Notes: a model not told the origin generated them from the sequence alone. Shown: positions 1-6,011, counted from the first letter of the stretch. The stretch is 7,809 bases of DNA from Paenibacillus sp. UBA6285 (GCA_002438345.1 DJUJ01000077.1:1-7809); one strand, 5' to 3'. Program-made: numbers and translations.

Positions 1-1
1 T

Positions 2-21
2 ACGCCTGTTGATTAGCTAAA
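2..21 (+). repeat. Left terminal inverted repeat of the IS
   Basis: The sequence acgcctgttgattagctaaa is the exact reverse complement of positions 1199-1218. The match stops at position 22 on the inner side. Position 1 (t) does not pair with position 1219 (g), so the repeat is 20 bp as far as the window shows. It is the expected transposase recognition end. Confidence 0.93.
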
Positions 22-94
22 AAAAGGTAGAAAAAAGGCCGCCCATTCGTTAAAGTGTTTGTACCCCTACAAACATCCGAAACGAGGCGACCTC

Positions 95-1198
95 ATGAAA
101 AAGTCTACTTCAATCTCGAACATTCTGCAATCGGTGATTCCCAAAGAGAAAATCTTGCTTCTTCTTCAAGAACTTGAATATGTCGATGTAGCGCGGAAAT
201 TCACTGTCTACGACCTCTTTTTGTTCTTGGCAGAAGCTTCGTTCCAGCAATGGGCTGGGTATCGGGATGGTGAAGCACGAATGGGTTTGGGTGGCTTCAG
301 ACCGGTGGACCATTCCACGCTCTCTAAAAAAGCGAAGGATGTTCCTTTCGAGCTTTTTAAACAGTTGCCGAACCTCATGATACGCTGTTGTAATCGATCT
401 ACCCGAAGACATTTAGGCATTCCCAAAGCGTTACTTCTCGTGGATTCCACCAAAATTACCGTGGGTAAAGAACGACTTCCTTGGGCTCCACTTAAAGGCG
501 AACGAGCGGGAATCAAATTGCATGTTTCGTTGGTGGCCGATGAAGGTCGACTCCACAAAGTGATCGAAACAACAGGGAATTCCCATGATTTTAAAAGCAG
601 TCCCGACGTGATTGACAAGCGTTTTATTGTAGTAGCCGATCGAGCGTACGGCAGCCACAAGCGATTCGATGACTATCTGGAACAGCACCAATCTTTTGTC
701 ATTCGGCTTCGGGATAATACACACTTTCAAATTCCCGTACCCAGAGAACGAATCGAACCGTTCACAGGATCGCTCGAACGCGATTTCACCTGTAAGTTAG
801 GAAAGAATCACCGACTTTCCAAGCACCGTTTCCGTGTCGTGATTCTGAAAGATCCGCAAGGAAATCCGGTGATTCTCGCTACGAATTTGCACTGGCATTC
901 CGCCGAGCGAATTGCGGAAATCTACAAGTAACGGTGGCAGATAGAGGTGTTTTTTCGTTGGATTAAGCAACACTTGAACATCCCTACCTTATTTGGGACG
1001 ACGCCAAATGCCGTGTATGGACAGCTCTATACCGCCTTGCTTGTTTACGTGTTACTGAAGTTCCTGTTTGATCAAGGAAATGCGATGGTGCATTGGAGCG
1101 CAAAATTGACATTTGCTGATTTTGATCGCTTATTTACGTTGCAACTCTTACCCGTGGAATGGATAACCTTTTTAGCTAATGATCTCACGTTTCCATAA
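95..1198 (+). pseudogene. IS4-family DDE transposase, interrupted by one in-frame stop
   Basis: The reading frame runs from ATG 95 to TAA 1196-1198 but is broken by TAA at 929-931. Read across that codon it is 367 codons plus the terminal stop. ATG 95 is chosen because GAGG at 84-87 is suitably spaced, while the upstream TTG at 59 has no ribosome site. Counting from ATG 95, the first catalytic Asp is residue 117 (VDST, codon 443-445), the second is residue 182 (ADRAYG, codon 638-640) and the Glu is residue 284 (codon 944-946). The stop sits between Tyr-Lys (923-928) and Arg (932-934) of the IS4 Y-(2)-R-(3)-E-(6)-K signature, replacing one residue. A terminated product of 278 residues lacks the catalytic Glu and should be inactive. 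The downstream part (932-1195, 88 codons) stays in the same frame without further damage, so this is a point nonsense change (for example CAA to TAA) and not a frameshift. Readthrough or sequencing error remain possible. Confidence 0.87.
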
Positions 1199-1218
1199 TT
1201 TAGCTAATCAACAGGCGT
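1199..1218 (-). repeat. Right terminal inverted repeat of the IS
   Basis: Positions 1199-1218 read tttagctaatcaacaggcgt, the exact reverse complement of the left end. It begins one base after the TAA that ends the transposase frame (1196-1198), so the coding region runs right up to the terminal repeat. Confidence 0.93.
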
Positions 1219-1230
1219 GCACAAAGTGCA
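1219..1230. other. Palindromic flank at the IS right end, possible target site
   Basis: The bases directly outside the right repeat read GCAC-AAA-GTGC, a perfect interrupted palindrome (1219-1229), or TGCAC-AAA-GTGCA if the last IS base is counted (1218-1230). IS4-family elements commonly duplicate about 10-12 bp, so this could be the right copy of a target duplication. The left flank is outside the window, so it cannot be confirmed. Confidence 0.3.
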
Positions 1231-1245
1231 ATGAGAGGCGCTACG

Positions 1246-1365
1246 CACATCCCCTCCCCCTCTTCCTCAATACTCTGTCATTCCCCTAATTTATTTCTAT
1301 CCTTCTATCCATCCTATCTTCTTATCTAACTACCTTTTCCTATCTCTTACTCCCCAACTTATACC
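1246..1365 (+). promoter_or_regulatory. C-rich, nearly G-free tract (possible Rho-utilization region)
   Basis: By hand count this 120-base stretch on the + strand holds 48 C and only one G (position 1277). It covers most of the spacer between the IS and comEC plus the last codons of comEC. RNA reading rightwards from the IS would contain a long C-over-G bubble, the classical signature of Rho loading. On the comEC (minus) transcript the same stretch is a purine-rich, C-poor and presumably unstructured 3' end. I see no hairpin-plus-U-tract terminator for comEC in the spacer. The composition is observed; the Rho role is inference. Confidence 0.35.
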
Positions 1366-4006
1366 GCACTTCAATCCGATCTGGCCGTACCCGCGTCTGT
1401 ATCTCCCCCTGCTGGTCCGTCCGGAAGATAGCTGCATAGTTTTCTTGCAATCGCTCCAACACCTCAGCTTTCGGATGACCATACAGATTATTAACACCCG
1501 CAGAAATTACCGCTGCTGCAGGCTGCCAGAATTCTAACCAAGCTTCGCCAGTGGATGTCTTGCTCCCATGGTGAGCCACCTTTAGCACATCAATAGCAGG
1601 TCCAGCGCTGATGCCCTTCTGCCGGGCTAGCTGTACAATCTCCTCCTCGGCTTCCAGATCCATATCTCCCGTGAATAGAAAGTTCCTGCCATTCATTTCT
1701 AAGCGAAAAGCTACCGAGTCGTGGTTCTGCTCTTCCAGTAGAGGGATACCAACCAACGGTGGAGTCCCCGCCGCTTTTCCATCCCTTCCCTCCGGCCACA
1801 AAAAGGACAGCTCCGTCTTGTCATCCGGGGAAAGGGTCATTCCTTGATGCACAGCATACAGCTGAACATCCCTCTCTAGTGCAGTCCTCAACATCCCCAT
1901 ATAAAACTCGCGATCAACTAGCGTCCCATTAAAAAGCAACGCCGAAACTGGAATCTCTTCCAATACGGCTTGGAGTCCTCCAGCATGATCCTGATCTCCA
2001 TGTGTCAAAATAATCGCATCTAAACGGTGGATACCACGTTTTTTCAGCAGTGGCACCAGCACTTTAGCTCCTACCTCGAATGGACTTCGGCGAACGCGCC
2101 ACTCTTCTTTTTGACCAAAGTTTAAGGTTCCACCTCCATCCACTAAAATATGTGCTCCGCTCGGTGTAGTTATGAGAATACTGTCGCCTTGTCCGATATC
2201 CAGATAACTAATCGTTCCTCTTCCTGCCTGACCATCCGACTGATACCCCTTATACAGCAATAACCCCAATCCCACTGCCGATAGTAGAATAATCACTCCG
2301 CTCCAGCGTCCAACCATGGAAGCACCAAAAGCAAACTGTGCGTTCACCGATCTCCCATGCTCACCATAATTATTCACTGGTAAACCCACCTCCGCTAATG
2401 GCCTCGTCTCGTCCTCCATATACTGCGGTGCAGAACGAGCTTCCTTTCTTAACTTGGCAACATTCAGCACACCGTACAACAAAACATAGTACACCCCGAT
2501 CCACAGCAGTGAGGGCGAGCCCCAAATCAGTACTCCACCAGTAAATTCATTGATCCACTCCACTGCGTAGAAAGTAAAGTTATTCAGCAGCTCCGTAACA
2601 TGTGCCAGTACTTTTGCGGCATCTTCCCACAGTCGTCCAAGCAGTAGCGCAAGTGTCCCTAGCGGCAATACTACAAAAGTAATAAAAGGCACAAAGACCA
2701 AATTGGCGACAAAGGACAATAGAGAAAACTGATTAAAATAATAAATTGTCAGCGGAAACGAAACCAACTGGGCTACTAAAGTCACAGAGACGGCACCTTT
2801 AAGCCAGCGTGGCAGTATGCTCAAAAGAGGATTCATAAGCGGAACGTAGACCATCAAGCCTAGGGTCACCAGAAAAGACAGCTGGAAGCTGACACTGAGC
2901 AGCATATAAGGATTCCAGATCAACATAACCAGTGCCGATGCCGCCAAAATATTCAGTCCATCCTTCAGCATCCCAACTCGTGCAGCGAGCAAGGCAATCA
3001 TACTCATCAACCCCGCACGCACAATGGACGGACCCGCACCAGACAAGAGGACGTATACCGGAACGAGTATGAAAGTTAGCGTTAGTGCGGTCTCTTTTGT
3101 CAGGCGTAAGTGCCTGAACAGAAATAAAAGAACTCCTACATACACAGCTACATGCATACCTGAAATAGCAAGAATATGCGTCAAACCAAGCTGAGAGAAC
3201 TGCTTAAAGGTATCCGGATCGAGATCATCCTGCATCCCAATGATTAAGCCCTTCATATACCCAGAGTGACGTTCTTGAAAAAGTTGATCCAGTTCTGCCC
3301 CAAGGACCATCCGCGCGCTGTCATTTAAGCGAAAAATCATTAACGGACTCCATGAATCTGGAACGGTTACCCTCACATTTTCCGCTCCCTGTCCCTTCAA
3401 AAGCCATTGAATCTTCTTCGTATGTAAATAAGCACGATAATCGAAGCCTCCAAAATTACGCGCTACTGCTGGCTCTTCCAGCACACCACTAAGCAGAACC
3501 TCATCCCCTCTTCGCCACTTCCCTGCGATAGCAATTTCTTGCTCGGCCAAAAGTTTGATCTGCACTGCGATTAACTCCCCCTGCCCCCTTTTATCTTGTT
3601 CATCCATAGGATCAGATACTTTCTCATCATCCTCTGCAAGTAGATTCATATGTGAGAGCTTCATTATAAAATCAACCCGATCTCCATCCCGTTCCACCAC
3701 GGAAACGATCGTACCTCTTGCTTCCACGGAACTCTCATTCAGTTCTGCAATCGTGCCACCCAGTGCTTCAGGAATTCCACTAATGTTACGAGCTTCGTTC
3801 CACTCCCAATATCCAGTTGCTAACGAAATAGACAAACACAACACGGCTATGTATTTCCAGCTCACTGTTCCCCACACCATCAGACTCACCAGTAAAAATA
3901 TTAATCCAGCCCACGTGAGCAGCAGTCCGCTCCCTGAGCATAAGCAAGCCGCTGCGCTTCCAGCCACCCAGCATACCGTAAAGCTTAACAAAGGTCTTTC
4001 CTTCAC
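1340..4006 (-). CDS. comEC: ComEC/Rec2 DNA-uptake channel with C-terminal metallo-beta-lactamase domain
   Basis: This 888-residue integral membrane protein moves single-stranded DNA across the cytoplasmic membrane during transformation. Hydrophobic helices occupy about residues 5-65. They are followed by a soluble DUF4131/OB-like region (about 80-230, with NFGGFDYRAYL at 184-194). The Competence domain (about 245-520) starts around GLTHILAISGMHVAVYVG (274-291) and has several membrane segments. A hydrophilic linker (about 520-570) and one more helix (about 570-587) precede the C-terminal metallo-beta-lactamase domain (about 597-880). Metal-site motifs are THGDQDHAGG (668-677), FTGDMD (778-783), AHHGSKTS (811-818) and GHP (843-845), so the nuclease site looks intact. 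The start is GTG at 4006-4004. On the minus strand AAAGGGGGG ends 8 bases before it. An ATG inside the leader (4013-4011) opens only a three-codon frame whose TGA overlaps this GTG. comEB lies 504 bp upstream behind a terminator, so comEC probably has its own promoter. The length is typical and I see no damage. Confidence 0.96.
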   Translation of the reverse strand: MKERPLLSFTVCWVAGSAAACLCSGSGLLLTWAGLIFLLVSLMVWGTVSWKYIAVLCLSISLATGYWEWNEARNISGIPEALGGTIAELNESSVEARGTIVSVVERDGDRVDFIMKLSHMNLLAEDDEKVSDPMDEQDKRGQGELIAVQIKLLAEQEIAIAGKWRRGDEVLLSGVLEEPAVARNFGGFDYRAYLHTKKIQWLLKGQGAENVRVTVPDSWSPLMIFRLNDSARMVLGAELDQLFQERHSGYMKGLIIGMQDDLDPDTFKQFSQLGLTHILAISGMHVAVYVGVLLFLFRHLRLTKETALTLTFILVPVYVLLSGAGPSIVRAGLMSMIALLAARVGMLKDGLNILAASALVMLIWNPYMLLSVSFQLSFLVTLGLMVYVPLMNPLLSILPRWLKGAVSVTLVAQLVSFPLTIYYFNQFSLLSFVANLVFVPFITFVVLPLGTLALLLGRLWEDAAKVLAHVTELLNNFTFYAVEWINEFTGGVLIWGSPSLLWIGVYYVLLYGVLNVAKLRKEARSAPQYMEDETRPLAEVGLPVNNYGEHGRSVNAQFAFGASMVGRWSGVIILLSAVGLGLLLYKGYQSDGQAGRGTISYLDIGQGDSILITTPSGAHILVDGGGTLNFGQKEEWRVRRSPFEVGAKVLVPLLKKRGIHRLDAIILTHGDQDHAGGLQAVLEEIPVSALLFNGTLVDREFYMGMLRTALERDVQLYAVHQGMTLSPDDKTELSFLWPEGRDGKAAGTPPLVGIPLLEEQNHDSVAFRLEMNGRNFLFTGDMDLEAEEEIVQLARQKGISAGPAIDVLKVAHHGSKTSTGEAWLEFWQPAAAVISAGVNNLYGHPKAEVLERLQENYAAIFRTDQQGEIQTRVRPDRIEVRYKLGSKR

Positions 4007-4036
4007 GCTCCCATCCCCCCTTTATCAATACTGGAT

Positions 4037-4066
4037 AAAAAAAATCTTTCATGAGCCTCGGCTCAT
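4037..4066 (-). promoter_or_regulatory. Leader hairpin plus U8 upstream of comEC (possible attenuator)
   Basis: On the minus strand ATGAGC-CGAG-GCTCAT (4066-4051) forms a tight hairpin of 6-7 bp. It is followed after the six bases GAAAGA by an uninterrupted run of eight T (4044-4037), ending 30 bases before the GTG of comEC. A stem followed closely by a U run resembles an intrinsic terminator or attenuator, but the six-base separation is longer than in a canonical terminator and the stem is short. Confidence 0.35.
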
Positions 4067-4147
4067 ATCCCACAATGCGAATGTTATTCCCTTTTATTCA
4101 TCCATACTTTTCGCTGCGTACCTTTCGCCGGACTAGAGAAAGCCTGC

Positions 4148-4311
4148 CAATGTGCAGCTTTTTGAACAGATATCCTCTTCATGAAGTCCAAAAACTGCAA
4201 ATACGGTGAGGCCCCCTTAATTCGGAGCGCTGCCTACCAAAAATAACTGCAGATTTGCAGGAATTCTTGTTTTTTCCCTCCTCGTATCAGTAAAAGATGT
4301 ACTTTTGCAGG
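4148..4311. repeat. TGCA-containing dyads and short repeats, Paenibacillus-like intergenic element
   Basis: An imperfect inverted repeat pairs TGCAGCTTTTTG (4153-4164) with CAAAAACTGCA (4189-4199), with CTTCATGAAG (4177-4186) as a perfect palindrome at its centre. Further right come CTGCAG (4248-4253) and the direct repeats TTTGCAGG at 4254-4261 and 4304-4311. Such TGCAG/CTGCA-rich stretches recur in intergenic spaces of Paenibacillus genomes as I recall them. Family membership is inferred, not checked. Confidence 0.4.
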
Positions 4312-4420
4312 TTTATTCACCGGTTATCATTACTGCTTAGTCAACCATCAAACCAACAGCATCTTTGAGCTACACCGTGCTACTTATTCTTGCGTCCTTC
4401 TTTGATCGATCCTTTCATTT

Positions 4421-4471
4421 ACGCAAAAAAAGAACCTCTACATACGCCATAAAAGCGCACGAGAGGTTCTT
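4421..4471 (-). terminator. Strong intrinsic terminator downstream of comEB
   Basis: On the minus strand AAGAACCTCT (4471-4462) pairs perfectly with AGAGGTTCTT (4439-4430), followed at once by a T tract (4430-4424). The 22-base interior can extend the stem through C:G and GTGCGC/GCGTAT, allowing two G-U pairs and one bulged base, leaving a loop of about 7 bases. It lies about 40 bases after the comEB stop and before comEC. It should therefore end comEB transcripts and separate comEC from them. There is no T tract in the + direction. Confidence 0.85.
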
Positions 4472-4510
4472 CCTCAAGTCATCTTATTAAATTGATGTTG
4501 TACAGTACAG

Positions 4511-5029
4511 CTACTCCGACACTTTGATCATCGTTTCACTCGGCGGCTCATAATTTTCCAATTGGCGAAATACGATGCCTTTGGTAGCCATCATCGCTTC
4601 AACCTTTTCCATATCCTTGCGGTAAGGACGGTAATACACGATTTCCACTATACCACTGTTCGCCAGCATATTCGCGCATGTCCAGCAAGGTTCATCCGTC
4701 ACGTAGACAGTACTTCCTTCCCGGTCGCTCCGGTCTGTAAATAGCAAAAGATTCTGTTCCGCATGAATCGTGCGAATACAGCGCTGTTTCTTCACCATAG
4801 TCTCTAAGCCATCAACGATCTCCATCTCATATTGCTCCGAAAGCATACAACCTGCCTCCGAGCAATCAGGTACGCCCATTGGCGCCCCGTTGTACGCGGT
4901 ACCAAGTAGCTTCTTGCCTTGTACCAGTACAGCACCTACATGTCGACGATTGCAGCGTGAACGAGTTGAGACCATGCAGGCAATGTCCATGAAATAAGTA
5001 TCCCAGTCTTTGCGATAGGTAGCAGTCAT
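4511..5029 (-). CDS. comEB: ComEB, dCMP-deaminase-family protein of the com locus
   Basis: This 172-residue cytosine/deoxycytidylate deaminase-fold protein would convert dCMP to dUMP in the cytoplasm. Zinc-site signatures are present: HAE at 89-91 (within IHAEQN) and PCWTC at 114-118 (catalytic Cys115 and Cys118). The N-terminal RSRCNRRHVGAVLV and NGAPMGVPDC segments are typical of dCMP deaminases and carry extra Cys (26, 56, 61) that may hold structural zinc. Bacillus ComEB is known to be dispensable for DNA uptake despite its operon position. ATG 5029 is preferred over the TTG six bases upstream because GGAG (5041-5038) is well spaced for it. It has its own promoter-like sequence upstream and a strong terminator downstream, so it may be a one-gene unit. 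The family length is normal and the catalytic residues are intact. Confidence 0.93.
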   Translation of the reverse strand: MTATYRKDWDTYFMDIACMVSTRSRCNRRHVGAVLVQGKKLLGTAYNGAPMGVPDCSEAGCMLSEQYEMEIVDGLETMVKKQRCIRTIHAEQNLLLFTDRSDREGSTVYVTDEPCWTCANMLANSGIVEIVYYRPYRKDMEKVEAMMATKGIVFRQLENYEPPSETMIKVSE

Positions 5030-5051
5030 AATCAATCTCCATATCCTTCTA

Positions 5052-5074
5052 AATAGTTGTTAACTATTGTAGCA
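5052..5074 (-). promoter_or_regulatory. comEB promoter (extended -10) overlapped by a perfect dyad
   Basis: On the minus strand TGC-TACAAT (5074-5066) is an extended -10, with TACAAT matching TATAAT at five of six positions. No good -35 is seen at 16-18 bases. The dyad AATAGTT-GTT-AACTATT (5052-5068, 7-bp perfect arms) overlaps the downstream part of the -10 and the expected start site. This is where a repressor operator would be placed. The symmetric TAGTTnnnAACTA core resembles MarR-type operators, but the regulator is unknown. The ATG of comEB is about 22 bases past the dyad. Confidence 0.5.
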
Positions 5075-5144
5075 TATCCCCGTAAGTTTTCACTAGGACA
5101 ACGGTTGTAGTACATCCAACAGCACTTTCGATACCTTTTTATCG

Positions 5145-5825
5145 TCAGAATATTACTAACGGCTTTAACTTCTCCAGCATTTTAGGTCCTATTCCCTTTA
5201 CCTTCCCCAAATCAGACAGGCTGCGAAAAGCCCCCTCGCGATTTCGGTAATCGATCATAGCTTGAGCTTTCTTCTCTCCGATGCCTGGGAGATCCATCAG
5301 TTCCTTAGCACCCGCTGTGTTCACATTGATTTTACCTTCCTGTGAAGCAACTGATGCGGATACTTCCAGCGCCCCTGCAGCCTCAACTGATTTATCCCCA
5401 GCAGGCGTTTGGCCTCCTGCCTCCGTTCGCTCTCCCCCAGCATTCTGTCCAGCGACTGCCGTACCCTTTTCATCTACTGGAGTTTGGACAACTTGTTCTG
5501 TTTGTGCAGCATCCTTAACCTTCTGAGCGTCTTCAGCCTTCCCAGAAGCATCAGTCTTCCCAGAAGCATCAGTCTTCCCAGCAGCTACAGTCCGAACTGC
5601 ATCTTTCCCAGCACTTTGCTTATCATCCTTCGTCTGTTGACTTCCCTCACTGCCCTCTGCTGCTGAGGTTTCACCAGGCTCAGCGACTCCAATCGCTTGT
5701 TCCATGCTTGCATTCAAGGTTTCCCATCCGGCAATGCCGGAATCCCCCTTACTCCCTGACGACCATAGCAGCCCACCACCCAGTAAAGCTACAGCTACTC
5801 CGAGCACTATACTCCCTTTATTCAA
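5145..5825 (-). CDS. comEA: ComEA, membrane-anchored DNA receptor for transformation
   Basis: This 226-residue protein binds incoming double-stranded DNA outside the membrane and passes it to the ComEC channel. One N-terminal membrane anchor covers about residues 5-22. A long low-complexity linker (about 40-160) rich in Ala, Gly, Lys, Thr, Glu and Gln follows. It includes tandem GKTDAS units near residues 83-94. The C-terminal helix-hairpin-helix DNA-binding domain (about 164-226) has INVNTAGAKELMDLPGIG and the second hairpin VKGIGPKML. The start is TTG at 5825-5823, set by AGGAGG (5839-5834) eight bases upstream; no ATG is suitably placed. Bacillus ComEA carries an SLBB-like oligomerization domain between the anchor and the HhH, and I see none here. 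Next downstream is comEB after 115 bp; comER is divergent upstream. No terminator is evident after comEA, so readthrough into comEB is possible. Confidence 0.93.
   Translation of the reverse strand: MNKGSIVLGVAVALLGGGLLWSSGSKGDSGIAGWETLNASMEQAIGVAEPGETSAAEGSEGSQQTKDDKQSAGKDAVRTVAAGKTDASGKTDASGKAEDAQKVKDAAQTEQVVQTPVDEKGTAVAGQNAGGERTEAGGQTPAGDKSVEAAGALEVSASVASQEGKINVNTAGAKELMDLPGIGEKKAQAMIDYRNREGAFRSLSDLGKVKGIGPKMLEKLKPLVIF
5541..5576. repeat. Two exact 18-bp tandem repeats inside comEA
   Basis: The unit cccagaagcatcagtctt occurs at 5541-5558 and again at 5559-5576. A diverged third copy precedes it (5523-5540, 11 of 18 matches). In protein it encodes six residues of the linker, GKTDAS repeated. 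Being in-frame and in a disordered linker, copy-number change would alter only linker length. Confidence 0.85.
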
Positions 5826-5833
5826 AATGCGCT

Positions 5834-5839
5834 CCTCCT
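5834..5839 (-). promoter_or_regulatory. Ribosome binding site that fixes the TTG start of comEA
   Basis: On the minus strand AGGAGG lies eight bases before TTG 5825, in the context GAGGAGGAGCGCATTTTG. With no ATG or GTG near, it decides the unusual TTG start. Confidence 0.8.
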
Positions 5840-5927
5840 CAGAAAAATTCGTCCTATTCTTTTTTGTGAATCTTCATACATTCCTTTATTTGGAATCCCC
5901 TTTAATAATTCATACAAAACCTGTCAT

Positions 5928-5957
5928 TTGTCCAAGGCTATCTTGCATACATATAAC
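5928..5957 (+). promoter_or_regulatory. Candidate sigma-A promoter of comER
   Basis: TTGTCC (5928-5933) is a four-of-six -35, followed by an 18-base spacer and TATAAC (5952-5957), a five-of-six -10. It would give a leader of about 48 bases before the comER GTG. It lies in the 186-bp divergent region shared with comEA. I found no equally good promoter for comEA in the other direction. Confidence 0.5.
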
Positions 5958-6011
5958 GAAGAGAATTCATGTCAGTTAGTAAAAAGCAACGCTAGAAAGG
6001 AGGAACCACAG

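Larger units (their letters stand above)
1..1218 (+). mobile_element. IS4-family insertion sequence, about 1.2 kb, with interrupted transposase
   Basis: The element is bounded by 20-bp perfect terminal inverted repeats at 2-21 and 1199-1218 and contains one transposase frame that fills nearly its whole length. The length of about 1.2 kb, the IS4-type motifs (VDST, ADRAYG, and Y-R-E-K spread over 923-967) and the terminal repeats agree with the IS4 family, which transposes by cut-and-paste with a DDE transposase. The outer left boundary coincides with the window edge, so the left target duplication cannot be seen. It lies just downstream of comEC, with the transposase pointing towards the 3' end of comEC (convergent). 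The only visible lesion is one in-frame stop codon, so the copy looks recent, or still rescuable by readthrough or in trans. I cannot name the IS. Confidence 0.88.
4007..4510. other. 504-bp non-coding gap between comEB and comEC
   Basis: No convincing gene is present. In comEC transcription order the gap holds the comEB terminator (4421-4471), a stretch with TGCA-containing dyads (about 4148-4311), and a leader hairpin followed by eight U (4037-4066). A weak promoter candidate for comEC is TTGATG (4351-4346), 17-base spacer, GATAAC (4328-4323) on the minus strand. Each hexamer matches the sigma-A consensus at four of six positions, so it is only suggestive; it would give a leader of roughly 310 bases. 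In the classical Bacillus operon comEB and comEC are nearly adjacent, so the size of the gap is itself unusual. Confidence 0.6.

Noticed and set aside
947..1198. Separate 83-residue gene starting at GTG 947
   Set aside because: It is the same-frame continuation of the transposase after the TAA, has no ribosome site, and starts right after the catalytic Glu codon.
4002..4013. Three-codon upstream frame (minus strand, ATG 4013, TGA overlapping the comEC GTG) as a translational-coupling peptide
   Set aside because: Its ATG lies between the Shine-Dalgarno tract and the GTG and is poorly spaced; chance occurrence is likely.
3555..4136. 193-residue open frame on the + strand across the 5' end of comEC
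   Set aside because: It is an antisense shadow of comEC with a Ser/Pro-rich composition typical of reverse frames and no family motif.
4181..4246. 21-codon frame (ATG at 4181) in the comEB-comEC gap
   Set aside because: It has no ribosome binding site and its start falls inside the palindrome CTTCATGAAG; better explained as part of the dyad element.
5129..5144. Terminator between comEA and comEB (CGATA-N6-TATCG)
   Set aside because: The stem is only 5 bp, A/T-rich, and has no U tract after it in the direction of comEA transcription.
5281..5666. Open frames on the + strand opposite comEA
   Set aside because: They are shadows of the low-complexity linker, which keeps other frames open; there are no ribosome sites or recognisable domains.
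5826..6011. ComK box (AAAA-N5-TTTT pairs) controlling comEA
   Set aside because: I looked for the spaced AAAA-N5-TTTT pattern on both strands and did not find a convincing pair.
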